From the NCBI RefSeq assembly GCF_900188105.1, contig NZ_FZNP01000003.1, positions 434,001 to 498,000 on the forward strand: a stretch of DNA of 64,000 nt. The letters run 5' to 3'. A program made the translations under genes and the position numbers. Positions within the stretch are counted from its first letter, which is position 1, and each line of letters opens with the position of its first letter. The notes below the pieces were generated by a model. That model saw only the letters and a program-made list of their open reading frames with translations. It was not told where the DNA came from and did no database searches. The DNA comes from Actinomadura mexicana. GTDB taxonomy: Bacteria; Actinomycetota; Actinomycetes; Streptosporangiales; Streptosporangiaceae. Shown piece by piece: positions 1 through 8,847 of this stretch.

Positions 1-1527
1 CTTGATGCGCTGCTCGACCTGTTCGTAGGACATCCCGGGTGTGATGTTCTGCACACGGTCCGGCGCTCCGTAGGCGGACCCGTCGCTGGTCGTGAGGTCC
101 CGCCCCGGCACGAACATCCCGAGGTTGGAGGTGAAGATGAGGATCGACTCGGAGAAGTGCACGGTGTTGCCGCGCCCGTCGGTGAGCCGGCCGTCCTCCA
201 GGATCTGCAGGAACTTGTCCAGGATCCGCGGGTGCGCCTTCTCTATCTCGTCGAACAGGATCACCCGGAACGGGTCCTCGCGGACGGCGTTGGTGAGCTC
301 GCCGCCGGCCTCGTGCCCCACGTAGCCGGGCGGCGACCCGATCAGCCGGTCGCCGGAGCCCTCCCCGGAGAACTCGCTCATGTCGAAGCGCAGGTAGGCC
401 GACTCGTCGCCGAAGACGAGCTCGGTGATCGCCTTGGCCAGCTCCGTCTTGCCGGTGCCGGTCGGGCCCGCGAAGAACAGCACCCCGCGCGGGCGGCTGC
501 CCGACCTGGTCGCCTGCGCGCCCGACAACCCGAGCACCGCCCGCTTGAGGATGTCCAGGGTCTTGGTGACCGCCTGCGGCTGCCCGATCACCCGCTCGGG
601 GACGCGCCTCTCGCCCTCCAGCACCCGGCGCCGCAGGTGCCCGCGGCTCCACGGGTTGTCGAGCACGCCCAGCTTGTAGGTGCGGACCGCGTCCGGCAGG
701 TCGGCGAGGTCGACGCCCCGCTCCTTCGCCAGCCGGGTCACCTCGATCATCGACTGGAGGGTCAGCCCGTCGGCCTGCTCGGCGAACGCGTCGCACGCCG
801 CGGCCGCCACCTCGTCCGACCCGACGTCGCCCACCCCGAACGCGCGGGCCAGCAGCCGCGCCGTCTCCTGCCGGTCGCCGAGATGCGGGCGCGGGATCGT
901 GATCTCGCGGATGTTCTCGTTGTCGGCCGTCAGCCACGGCGGCAGGTCGCCCGGCCGCTCCACCAGCCAGATGACCGGGTTGTAGAGCGGCTTCGGCCGC
1001 GCCCCCGCCACCCGGACGGGACGCGCGCTGCGCGACAGCTTCGCGCAGAACCGGAAGAAGTCGCGCTCGGCAGGCTCCAGGTCCGTCGGGGTCCGGGCGA
1101 TGCGCGACGCCGAGTCGATCAGGAACGCGGCGCGGACGTTCTCCTGCGGCCGGGCGATCGCGGCCAGATGCCGCGTCAGCCCCTCCAGCGACGGCTTCTC
1201 GTCCGCCTTGACCTTGCCGAGCAGCGACTCCGCCGCCGACGCCGCCTCGCCCCCCGCCGCGTCGCCCGGGCCGGGAACGATCTGCAGCCCGTCCACCGGG
1301 TCGTAGACGGCCATGAAGGACGCGCCGCTGGAGCGCAGCGACTCCCACAGCAGGTCCCGCAGCGGCAGCAGCCCCGCCGGGCCGCCGTCCGACGGCGCGA
1401 GGAAGCTGTCGTGCAGGTTGCCCGACAGGACGTACTGGGAGTGCACCGAGAGGGTCGCGTCCAGCTCCCGGATGAACGGCGGCCAACCCTGCAACCGCCC
1501 CCCGAGGGTCGGCGAATCAATGCTCAT
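1..1527 (-). CDS. ClpB-like AAA+ ATPase, C-terminus outside window
   Basis: The first 509 residues are visible; the frame is still open at base 1. After an unassigned N-terminal region of about 300 residues comes a Clp-type AAA+ module: Walker A GPTGTGKT near residue 352, then the pore-loop segment GSPPGYVGHEAGG, Walker B VILFDEIEKAH near 420, and a sensor-like TSN. The order and spacing match the second ATPase domain of ClpB/ClpC. Only one AAA module is present and no Clp N-repeat is seen, so this is not a standard disaggregase. It lies about 40 bases downstream of the coiled-coil gene at 1565, in an apparent operon with the kinase gene. Such fusions are probably kinase-linked remodelling ATPases; the substrate is unknown. 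Confidence 0.85.
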   Translation of the reverse strand, partial: MSIDSPTLGGRLQGWPPFIRELDATLSVHSQYVLSGNLHDSFLAPSDGGPAGLLPLRDLLWESLRSSGASFMAVYDPVDGLQIVPGPGDAAGGEAASAAESLLGKVKADEKPSLEGLTRHLAAIARPQENVRAAFLIDSASRIARTPTDLEPAERDFFRFCAKLSRSARPVRVAGARPKPLYNPVIWLVERPGDLPPWLTADNENIREITIPRPHLGDRQETARLLARAFGVGDVGSDEVAAAACDAFAEQADGLTLQSMIEVTRLAKERGVDLADLPDAVRTYKLGVLDNPWSRGHLRRRVLEGERRVPERVIGQPQAVTKTLDILKRAVLGLSGAQATRSGSRPRGVLFFAGPTGTGKTELAKAITELVFGDESAYLRFDMSEFSGEGSGDRLIGSPPGYVGHEAGGELTNAVREDPFRVILFDEIEKAHPRILDKFLQILEDGRLTDGRGNTVHFSESILIFTSNLGMFVPGRDLTTSDGSAYGAPDRVQNITPGMSYEQVEQRIK

Positions 1528-1564
1528 CTAGTCACTCCACTCCGTCCGAACGCCCCCGCACACC

Positions 1565-2686
1565 TCACTTGTGACGCTCGCGGGAGCGCTCGCGTTGGGC
1601 GGCACGGCCCCTAGTCTGCCGTGCCTCCGCCGAAACGGGCAGCTCACGCACCCCGGGCTCCAGCCGCCACGCCACGTCCGAGCGGACCCCCGCGCCCGCC
1701 AGGCGCTCGCGCGCCGCCTCGAACGCCTCGCACCACTCCCGTTCCCGCTCGACGTCCAGCCGGCGGTCGTCCTCGCTCTCGGCGGGCCGCTCGCGCACCA
1801 TCGAGGCGCGCACGTGCGCGGCGTCGTCCACGCGCATCCGGACGCTGTGGTCGGGCCAGGCGCCCTTGGTCAGCGTCACGGTGCCGTCCTCGGCCGTCAG
1901 CGTCTCGAACCCGGCCTGGACCTCGTACCCCATGTCCTCGAACGCGGCCGTGACCGAGTCGAGGACGTACCGGCGCTCGGCCTCGGCCTGCTCGGCGGCG
2001 TCGCGCTCGGCCGCCCGCCGCCGTTCCTCGTCCCGCCGCTCCCGGGTGCGGCGGTTGGCCTCCTGGATCCGCAGGCGCACCTCCTGCAGGACGCCCTCCG
2101 CGTCGGCCGGCGTCGCGACGCCGGCGAGCAGTCGCGCCGCCTCCGCGACCGCCCGCCGCTCCGCCTCCCCGGCGTCGGGCAGCAGCCGCACCATGATCCG
2201 CTCAAGGTGCTCGCGCACGTCGCCGGCCGGCGGCGGCGCGCCCGCCCCGGCGTCGGCCGCCAGGCCCTCGGCGGGGACATCGAAGATCTGCGTGCTGACC
2301 TGGGCGGCGAGATGCTCGGAGAGGCGCCGTTCGGCCTCGTCCAGGACGGGGTCGGTCGCGGCGCACCATGCGGTCAGCTCCGCGGCGGACCGCTCGGCCG
2401 GGTCGAGGCGGTCGGGCAGCGGCACGTCCGCCCCGATCTTCGCGCGGGTCTCGGCGAGCGCGGCGATGCGCGCGTTGCGATCCACCGTCTCCCGCAGCGC
2501 CCGCTCGTGCGTCCTGACCTCGGCGAGCGCCGCCGCCCGCGCCTCGGCGCGCCCGGCGGCGAGCGCGGCCAGCGCCTCCGCGCCGCGTCCGGCCAGGCCC
2601 GCGCCGTGCCCGAGCAGGCGGGTCATGCCGAGGCTGAGCACCACCGCCGCGTCCAGCGCGATGTCCGCGTCGATCCCGCTGCTCAT
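1565..2686 (-). CDS. charged coiled-coil protein of unknown function
   Basis: This is a 373-residue soluble protein. I do not recognise a family. It starts with a small hydrophobic stretch (MSSGIDADIALDAAVVLSLG), then long Ala/Glu/Arg-rich helical segments typical of coiled coil (about residues 30-90 and 185-245), and a more globular C-terminal part with GYEVQAGFETL and WPDHSVRMRVDD. There is no membrane segment. Its ATG overlaps the stop of the upstream kinase gene (ATGA at 2683-2686), so translation is probably coupled. It may be a partner or substrate of that kinase and of the following AAA+ ATPase. That role is inferred from gene order only. Confidence 0.75.
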   Translation of the reverse strand: MSSGIDADIALDAAVVLSLGMTRLLGHGAGLAGRGAEALAALAAGRAEARAAALAEVRTHERALRETVDRNARIAALAETRAKIGADVPLPDRLDPAERSAAELTAWCAATDPVLDEAERRLSEHLAAQVSTQIFDVPAEGLAADAGAGAPPPAGDVREHLERIMVRLLPDAGEAERRAVAEAARLLAGVATPADAEGVLQEVRLRIQEANRRTRERRDEERRRAAERDAAEQAEAERRYVLDSVTAAFEDMGYEVQAGFETLTAEDGTVTLTKGAWPDHSVRMRVDDAAHVRASMVRERPAESEDDRRLDVEREREWCEAFEAARERLAGAGVRSDVAWRLEPGVRELPVSAEARQTRGRAAQRERSRERHK

Positions 2687-4884
2687 GGGGTCCCTCCGGT
2701 CGTCCGTGCCCGCCGCCAGTGGTGCAGCCGAACCCCGGCCGCGACGGCGTGCGCGGCGGGGACGGCGATGAGGACGAGCACCCACAGCAGGCTCGCGACG
2801 GACGTCACCGCCGCGAGCAGGAGAAGGAAGATCAGCAGCGGCACCGTCGCGGCGGCGAGCACGCACCCGCACCCGCGCCGCCCGGTCCGCTGCGCGGCGC
2901 CCGACATCGTCTGGGACGCCGTCGACAGTCCGCGGCCGCCCGCGCCGAGGATGCCCGAGAGCATCGCCCATGGGCCGTGGGGAAGGTAGTCCGTGCCTTG
3001 CGCGCGCGCCACGAAGACCTCGCTGCCGCATTGCACCGCCCAGGCGAGCACGGACGCGACGGCCAGAACACCGAAGGAGATGCCCGAGGAGGAACTGTGC
3101 AGCCCGACCGATGTCGTGCCGGCGTCGTCGCCGCCTCCGCCGAACAGCGACCCGATGACCCAGCTCCCCAGGAGCCAGAAGAACAGCAGCGGCGACGTCA
3201 GCGCGACGGCCTTCGCCATGGCCGGGTTGCGCCCGGCGAGCCGCTGCCGTTCGCGGTCGGCCCGGTGCGTGCGCAGCGCCTCGTCGCGTTGCTCGGCGGC
3301 GTGCCGCTCGCGCGTCCGCGACTCGCTCTCGGCCACGGCCTCGGGTGCGGCACGCGCCACGGCGAGCAGCCGCAGCGGATCGTCGCCGGCCCCGTCCACC
3401 ATCCAGGTGAACCACGGCACCGGTTCGGAGACCGGCGCGCGCGCCCGCGCCGCGCCCTTGGCGATCAGCCGCCCGGTCTCGTCCGGACGCGCCGCCAGCG
3501 CGAGCAGGGCGAGCAGCACGGCGGGCGGCTCCTCCGCGCCGGCGTCGGGCAGCCGGGCCGCGAGACCCGGCGGCGCGGTGCCCTGCTCGCGCAGCCAGCG
3601 CGCCAGGTCGTTCCACGCCGACACGTGCGCGCGCCACTGGTCGTCGACCCGGGCCAGTTCCTCGCCGCCCGCGAAGCCGGCGAGCACGGGCAGCAGGCGG
3701 TGCTCCCACAGCGCCCGCCCGATGAGGCAGGCGGTGCGGTGGTCGGGGTGGCGCCGGTCGGCGGCCAGGCCCGCCAGCCCGGGCAGGTCGGCGGCGGTGA
3801 TCCGGCGGCCGAGGTAGTGCGGGGGCATCGCCGGGTCCAGCCACCGGACGAGGTGCAGGAGCTTGACGTCGGGCGGCAGCGTCGTCATGAGGTGGCCGTC
3901 GACGAGCGCGATGCGGCTGTCGTCGGGCACCTCCGCGAGCCATTCCCGCAGGCTCCGCCACGCCTCGCCGGTCTCGCCCCGTCCGAAGAAGTACTGGGCG
4001 GCGTGGTCCCAGTTCTCGACGAGCGCCCGCGCCAGCTCGCTCCTGCCGGTGTGGCGCCGCCCCTTGAACGGCAGCCCGGCGCCCGTCTGGAGGGTCTCCT
4101 CCGCGACCCGCGGTGAACCGCCGTCCAGCCACTCCCGGACCTGCTCGCCCGTCCATCGTCCGCGCGGGTCGCGGGTCAGCAGCCCCTGGCACAGCAGCCG
4201 CAGCCGCGGGTCGGGGACGTCGTCCGCGCTGACCGGCCGCGTCGCGAGATGGTCGACCACGACGGTCTCGCTCAACCCCTGGAACGGCGGCCGGCCCGTC
4301 GCCAGCTCCCGGACGATCATGCCGAGCGACCACCAGTCGCGGGCCGGCGACACCTGGCCGGACAGCGACTCCGGCGCCGCGTAGGCCAGGGTCCGCGACG
4401 ACGAGGCGAACACCACGCTCTGGTCGAGGACCCTGCTCAGCCCGAAGTCGGCGATCGCGAGCCGCAGCGGCTCCCTGCCCAGCACCAGGACGTTCTCGGG
4501 CTTGAGGTCCCGGTGCACGATGCCGGCCCGGTGCAGCGCCCGCAGACCGGCGGCGAGCTGGGCGGCGACCTCGCCGACCGTCTCCCCGGGGAGCGGCCCC
4601 TCGTCCATCAGCGCCCGCAGGTTGCCGTCCGGCGCGTACGCGGCGACCTCGTAGTCGCGCCCGTCCGCGTGCCCGGTCTCCAGGATGCGCAGGACGTTCG
4701 GCGCCTCCAGCGCGGGAAGCTTCGCCCACACCTCCCGGTCGGCGCGGTACCCGCGGCGGAAGATCTTCGCCACGAACTCGGCGCCGTCGCCGTCGCGCAC
4801 CAGGAGCAGGTCGGACTCGGCGCCCTGCACGGGCAGTTCGGCGACCACCGCGTACCGCTCGCCCAGTACGGCCGGCAGCCGCAT
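2683..4884 (-). CDS. membrane-tailed Ser/Thr protein kinase
   Basis: This is a 733-residue Hanks-type kinase. The ATP-binding lysine is K40 (EFVAKIF), the catalytic loop HRDLKPEN is at 124-131, DFG is at 146-148 and the APE-like AAPES follows, so the kinase should be active. The kinase domain ends near residue 260. A long Ala/Leu-rich helical region follows, and several hydrophobic segments lie near the C-terminus (around residues 540-720). The catalytic domain is therefore N-terminal and cytosolic, and there is no extracellular PASTA sensor. The start at 4884 is chosen because the kinase fold begins at once. The stop overlaps the next start by ATGA. It heads a kinase, coiled-coil, AAA+ group. 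Confidence 0.9.
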   Translation of the reverse strand: MRLPAVLGERYAVVAELPVQGAESDLLLVRDGDGAEFVAKIFRRGYRADREVWAKLPALEAPNVLRILETGHADGRDYEVAAYAPDGNLRALMDEGPLPGETVGEVAAQLAAGLRALHRAGIVHRDLKPENVLVLGREPLRLAIADFGLSRVLDQSVVFASSSRTLAYAAPESLSGQVSPARDWWSLGMIVRELATGRPPFQGLSETVVVDHLATRPVSADDVPDPRLRLLCQGLLTRDPRGRWTGEQVREWLDGGSPRVAEETLQTGAGLPFKGRRHTGRSELARALVENWDHAAQYFFGRGETGEAWRSLREWLAEVPDDSRIALVDGHLMTTLPPDVKLLHLVRWLDPAMPPHYLGRRITAADLPGLAGLAADRRHPDHRTACLIGRALWEHRLLPVLAGFAGGEELARVDDQWRAHVSAWNDLARWLREQGTAPPGLAARLPDAGAEEPPAVLLALLALAARPDETGRLIAKGAARARAPVSEPVPWFTWMVDGAGDDPLRLLAVARAAPEAVAESESRTRERHAAEQRDEALRTHRADRERQRLAGRNPAMAKAVALTSPLLFFWLLGSWVIGSLFGGGGDDAGTTSVGLHSSSSGISFGVLAVASVLAWAVQCGSEVFVARAQGTDYLPHGPWAMLSGILGAGGRGLSTASQTMSGAAQRTGRRGCGCVLAAATVPLLIFLLLLAAVTSVASLLWVLVLIAVPAAHAVAAGVRLHHWRRARTTGGTP

Positions 4885-5030
4885 CAGCGGATCCCCCGGA
4901 CCGTGCCCCTCCCGCCGGGTATGCGACGCCGGGCGCGGCCCGGGCACCCCCGCGTCCCGCCGCGTCGTCCCGGCATCCCGCCGGGTGTCCCGCGGCGGGG
5001 TGCCATCGAACTCGCCCACAGCAGTCCCGT

Positions 5031-5567
5031 CTAGCTCTTGTCCTTGATGGCCCGAAGATACTCGCTGATCTTGAACTGGTTGATGACGAACTCCAGGACG
5101 ATCCGGGTCGCGAACACCTGGAAGAACCACACGAACGGGGACGCGAGCAGGAGCAGGTAGCCGAACGCCGCGCTGTCGTCGATCCACGCCAGCCCGTACA
5201 CCGCCATCAGCAGCGAGAACAGGGAGATCGGGATCAGTGCGAGCACGTAGAGGATCTTCACCACCCGCGTGGTGATCATGTTGTCGAAGTTCAGGTCGAA
5301 CAGCGCCTGGAGGACGTTCCTGCCCCCCGGATCGCCGGGCGGGGGCGCCCACCCCTGCCGCGGGTCCTGGAACCCGGAGGCCGGGCCGGGAGGGCGGGGG
5401 CCGGGGACGGGCCCGGGGCCGGGTGCATGGCCAGGGGCGTGGCCGGGGGAGTGGCCAGGGCCCGGGAAGGGGCCGCCGGGCCCGCCGGGCGGCGGACCGT
5501 AGGGCCCGCCAGGCCCGCCGGGCGCCTGCGGACGCGGAGGGTGACCAGGGTCCGGTGGGTTCGTCAT
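5031..5567 (-). CDS. DUF4282 membrane protein with Pro/Gly-rich N-terminus
   Basis: The first about 95 residues are almost entirely Pro, Gly, His and Arg in low-complexity runs. A conserved C-terminal part follows (FDLNFDNMITTRVVKILYVL, then two hydrophobic helices ending near NQFKISEYLRAI). This matches the DUF4282 family, small two-helix actinobacterial membrane proteins of unknown function, which often carry such disordered heads. A GTG three bases upstream is an equally possible start, with GGAGA upstream. The gene lies 150 bases upstream of the kinase gene on the same strand, so it may be the first gene of that group. An interaction with the kinase is only a guess. Confidence 0.8.
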   Translation of the reverse strand: MTNPPDPGHPPRPQAPGGPGGPYGPPPGGPGGPFPGPGHSPGHAPGHAPGPGPVPGPRPPGPASGFQDPRQGWAPPPGDPGGRNVLQALFDLNFDNMITTRVVKILYVLALIPISLFSLLMAVYGLAWIDDSAAFGYLLLLASPFVWFFQVFATRIVLEFVINQFKISEYLRAIKDKS

Positions 5568-5758
5568 CACCGTCGTCTCCAGTGTGGGGACCGCTACACG
5601 GAGACTCTAAAGCCTGGCCCCGTCCCTTGCCGGAACCCGCCGCGCGACGATCCCGTATCGCGCGGGGGCCGGTGCGGACGTCGGACCGGTGGCGCCAGGG
5701 TTCTGGCACCACCGGTCGGACGGACCCCGCGAGGCGAGCCGCCGGACCGCGCCGGGTG

Positions 5759-6910
5759 TCAGGCGGCCGGCACGCCGGTGGCCGGCTGCGCGGACCGCAC
5801 CTCGGCCTGGTTGGGCTTGGCGGCCAGGCCCGGAAGGTCGGTGGTCGCGGCGCGCAGGCGGGCGATGCCCTCGGCCCCGAGGTCGCCCAGCATGATGTCG
5901 TAGGCCAGGTCGCGCACCGTGTCGATGCCGACGGCCGAGTGGAGCATGGCGCCGATGGTCTCGGTGAGCACCCGCTCGTAGACCTCGAACTTCATCGTGT
6001 CGGTCACCGCCGGGTTCCACTCCAGCTGGTCGCCCGCCGTGACGTGCAGCTGCAGGCCGCCGGTCACCGGGTCCACCTGGTCCAGGTCGATCTCGGCGGC
6101 GACGCGGCCGCGGGCCGCCGGCGTGCCGTCGTCGGTGAACAGCAGCGCCGGGACCGTGAAGGTCACCTGCTCGGCGGGCTTGCGCTGCCGGACGGCGTTG
6201 CCGCGCGGCACGGCCGGGACGTCGACGTGGTCCAGCTGCGACAGCATCCGGAACGTCGCCAGGCCGAGGATGCTGTTGACGGCCAGCGCGGTCGCCCGGG
6301 TCACCGTCTCCATCTCGCCCGGCTTGCGGGTGAGGTAGCCGCTGAAGCCGTAGGCGATGATGCGGTCGCGGACCGGGGAACGCAGGAAGATGCGCAGCCG
6401 CACCCCCGCGACGGGGAGTTCGAACTCGGTGTCGGCGTCGCTGACCTCGGACCGGACGAAGCCGCCCTCCGACCTGGTCAGCTTGCCGGCCAGGGCCAGC
6501 GTCCCCTCGTTGCCGGCGCGGGTGAGGGTCAGGACGTAGAGGTCGCCGTCCAGCTCGGTGATCACTTCGTCGCCGAGGACGACCGCCAGGGCCCGCGCCG
6601 TCTCGTTCAGGCCGTGCAGGGTCCGGCGGGGCATGCGCAGCCGCAGCTGGTTCTGCGCCGTCACCCGCCCGCCGACGGTGCTCTCGACGTGCTCGACCTC
6701 CCGCTCGGCCTGCTTGCCGGTGTAGTTGCGCAGGCTGAACGCCAGGACCTCGTTGTCCGTCCGCACTCCGCAGGTCGCCTTCAGCGCCTTCTTGGCGCTG
6801 AGCGGGTACGGCAGGTCCTGCCGGACGTACTTGGTCGCGTCCACGAACACGGGGACGTCGTCGTCGAAGAGGCGCCGGACGTAGAATTCTTCCTTGGTTT
6901 GCGCTGGCAC
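5759..6910 (-). CDS. unrecognised 383-residue soluble protein of the shared-promoter set
   Basis: No known family or catalytic motif was recognised. The protein is soluble, mostly beta/alpha in character, with no signal peptide or membrane helix. Features include RRTLHGLNETARALAVVLGDE near residue 90 and a conserved-looking SVRDRIIAYGFSGYL-like segment near 175. The GTG start at 6910 has GGAGAAGG eight bases upstream; the frame stays open upstream but the extra residues look non-coding (Arg/Cys/Pro-rich). The gene has the same TTGCCG-N16-AACGGT promoter and hairpin leader as the island genes 30 kb away. This is the best hint that it belongs with that regulon. Confidence 0.75.
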   Translation of the reverse strand: MPAQTKEEFYVRRLFDDDVPVFVDATKYVRQDLPYPLSAKKALKATCGVRTDNEVLAFSLRNYTGKQAEREVEHVESTVGGRVTAQNQLRLRMPRRTLHGLNETARALAVVLGDEVITELDGDLYVLTLTRAGNEGTLALAGKLTRSEGGFVRSEVSDADTEFELPVAGVRLRIFLRSPVRDRIIAYGFSGYLTRKPGEMETVTRATALAVNSILGLATFRMLSQLDHVDVPAVPRGNAVRQRKPAEQVTFTVPALLFTDDGTPAARGRVAAEIDLDQVDPVTGGLQLHVTAGDQLEWNPAVTDTMKFEVYERVLTETIGAMLHSAVGIDTVRDLAYDIMLGDLGAEGIARLRAATTDLPGLAAKPNQAEVRSAQPATGVPAA

Positions 6911-7033
6911 TGTGCACCCTTCTCCGTGTCCTGCCACCGACCGCGCGGGCGGCCGGCGGTAACGTCGGCACCCGGCCGGTTCCGGCCAGGTGCGGCACCG
7001 GTCGCCCCGGCCGGTGTCCACTCTTCACCCATA

Positions 7034-7061
7034 ACCGTTTCGGGCCAGGTCGGATCGGCAA
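7034..7061 (-). promoter_or_regulatory. shared promoter class, copy 1: TTGCCG-N16-AACGGT
   Basis: The -35-like TTGCCG lies at 7056-7061 and the -10-like AACGGT at 7034-7039, with 16 bases between. It reads toward the gene at 6910 and leaves a leader of about 115 nt. That leader contains a strong hairpin at 6968-6993 (GCACC and CGGCCGG arms) before the ribosome binding site. Confidence 0.6.
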
Positions 7062-7182
7062 GTACCAGAGGGCCGGACGACGAGGGCCGACGAACAGGTT
7101 GACAAATAAAGCATGCGGCTCGCCCTGTCGCGTGGACAGTCATGCGTGACACACGGGGGCGGCACACTACAAAGGAGACCAG

Positions 7183-8190
7183 ATGCACCAGTTGACCGAT
7201 TACGTGCTGGCCGTTCGCACCACCGGGTCACCTCCGGCGATCGAAGGGGTCAAGTCGGTCGACCTTGTTCCGGGCGACGACGAGGACGTGATCGCCGCGA
7301 CCATCGCCGGCCTGCGGGCGAGTGGCCTGACCGCGGCCGACTTCCGATCGCGCGTGATCTACCTCGCGCCCGAGGACCCGAACTGCCTCGTCCCGTACGC
7401 GGCACTGTGCGGCTTCGCGGGCCGCCGCGTCGACGCCTATGCCGGCGGGACCGTTCTGGAGTTCTCACGGCTCGACCCGCAGGGGGAGGCCTTCACCGAC
7501 GCGGGCCGGCCCTCCGCCTACCTGGAGTGGGGCCAGGTCGGCGGCCAGGAGGCGGAAGGCGTCCCGACCGTGCAGGTCGGCTCCGGCGCCCAGCAGCTGG
7601 TCACCCCGGAGGCCGCCACGGTGATCCGGTACGCGGCGCGGCTGCGCATGGTCCCGCCGGACTCGGCCAGGGACGCGCTGGCCACCTTCGTGCTCGTCGC
7701 GGCGCTGCGGCGGCGGGCCGACGACCGGTTCCCCTACCTGTCCACCGGGAACGAGCCCGCCCCGGTCACCAAGGACGATCCGACCCAGGGCATCGACCTG
7801 GAGAAGCTGCGGCGCGAGGCGGCCAAGTACCGGCAGGAGCTGCGGGCCGGGCGCCGCGGCGCCGACATGGTGCCGCCCGTCCCCGTCTCGCCGCACAACA
7901 AGCGGATCGCCGAGGCCAAGTCGGTGGACGTCCGGACGGTGCTGACGCGGCTCGGCTCCTCCTCCGACGACGGGAACCTGTGGCACTGCCCGCGTCCGAG
8001 CAGGCACAGCAACGGCGACCAGAACCCCTCGATGAAGGTGTACGGGGACAACCGGACCAGGTGCCACCGCTGCGACGCCGAGAAGGTCGGTCCGATCCGG
8101 CTGGTCATCGATGTCCTGGGGGTCACCCCTGACGAGGCCGCGAGCTTCATCCTGGACTCCGACCGCGTCGTGGACATGCGTACTGCCTGA
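7183..8190 (+). CDS. protein with C-terminal CHC2-type zinc finger
   Basis: This is a 335-residue protein with an excellent ribosome binding site (AAAGGAG, then ATG). The N-terminal 240 residues are unassigned. The C-terminal 85 residues contain WHCPRPSRHSNG, then NPSMKVY, then RCHRC, followed by a helical IRLVIDVLGVTPDEAASFIL. That is the C-H-C-C order and NPSMKV core of the DnaG CHC2 zinc finger, which binds template DNA. No TOPRIM or primase catalytic domain is present. The gene is divergent from the one at 6910 and probably forms a pair with 8233. A DNA-binding role in the neighbouring transfer-like locus is plausible but inferred. Confidence 0.75.
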   Translation: MHQLTDYVLAVRTTGSPPAIEGVKSVDLVPGDDEDVIAATIAGLRASGLTAADFRSRVIYLAPEDPNCLVPYAALCGFAGRRVDAYAGGTVLEFSRLDPQGEAFTDAGRPSAYLEWGQVGGQEAEGVPTVQVGSGAQQLVTPEAATVIRYAARLRMVPPDSARDALATFVLVAALRRRADDRFPYLSTGNEPAPVTKDDPTQGIDLEKLRREAAKYRQELRAGRRGADMVPPVPVSPHNKRIAEAKSVDVRTVLTRLGSSSDDGNLWHCPRPSRHSNGDQNPSMKVYGDNRTRCHRCDAEKVGPIRLVIDVLGVTPDEAASFILDSDRVVDMRTA

Positions 8191-8232
8191 GCCGTCCCTG
8201 GCGGCCGGGGGCCGTCCGGGCAGGGGGAACCG

Positions 8233-8742
8233 ATGGCCGATTCGCAGGGCCGCGCGAACGTGGTGCTGCTGACCGTGGATGGAGAGCAGGTGGGCCACGT
8301 TCACCGCAGTGTCCTCGATCGGGTCGCCGAGATCGCGGGCCGGCTGGGCTGCCGCGACGCCGTCGCCCTGGCCGGCCCGCCGGTCACGTTCGGCGGCTCC
8401 TGCGTGCCGCGGCTGCTGCGCGACCTGGAGCAGGTCATCGCCTACGCGGACGCGGCGCAGCGGACCGGCTGGGTTTTAGGCGATCTCGCCGTCGCCCCCG
8501 GCGATCGGGCGGTGCCGGTGATGGACACCGCGCAGGGCAGGCTCTGGGCCCACCCCGTCCGCGGCTTCGAGCTGCACGGGGCGACGGGGGTGCGCCGGGT
8601 CGTCGAACTGGCCGAGGCGCCGGGGACCCCGCAGCGCGCCCCCCTGGCCCGTCTCATCGCGCCGCTGGCCGAGGCCGCGGCCCGTGCGAGGGTGCTGGAG
8701 ATAGGCGAGGGGAAGCACAAGCGCGCCGTGCACCTGAGCTGA
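8233..8742 (+). CDS. small unrecognised protein
   Basis: This is a 169-residue soluble protein starting 43 bases after the zinc-finger gene, with GGGGGAA upstream of ATG, so the two are probably co-transcribed. No family is recognised. Residues 1-70 alternate short beta strands and an amphipathic helix (HRSVLDRVAEIAGRLG). The C-terminus is an Ala/Arg helix ending KHKRAVHLS. A perfect bidirectional terminator hairpin follows at once, so the operon ends here. Confidence 0.65.
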   Translation: MADSQGRANVVLLTVDGEQVGHVHRSVLDRVAEIAGRLGCRDAVALAGPPVTFGGSCVPRLLRDLEQVIAYADAAQRTGWVLGDLAVAPGDRAVPVMDTAQGRLWAHPVRGFELHGATGVRRVVELAEAPGTPQRAPLARLIAPLAEAAARARVLEIGEGKHKRAVHLS

Positions 8743-8749
8743 CATGCGA

Positions 8750-8783
8750 GGGGCGCCGCTCGCCGGACGGTGAGCGGCGCCCC
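8750..8783. terminator. bidirectional hairpin terminator
   Basis: A 12-bp perfect stem GGGGCGCCGCTC/GAGCGGCGCCCC encloses a 10-base loop between the convergent genes ending at 8742 and 8848. Confidence 0.7.
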
Positions 8784-8847
8784 CTCGTCGTTCCCGGGGG
8801 AACCGGGCGCGGAGCGTGGGCGGCGCCGCGGCTCCGGTGGCGTGCGG

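Noticed and set aside
1484..1495. Another copy of the CGGCCAACCC apex
   Set aside because: It lies inside the AAA+ coding sequence without complementary flanking arms; it is coincidental.
157..1614. Long open frame on the plus strand opposite the AAA+ ATPase gene
   Set aside because: Arg/Pro/Ala-rich translation without domains; it mirrors a gene with clear Walker motifs. Long antisense frames are normal at this GC content.
5569..5596. Shared-promoter copy before the DUF4282 gene (TAGCGG-N16-GACGGT)
   Set aside because: The -10-like box abuts the start codon, so transcription would begin inside the gene; the -35-like box is poor.
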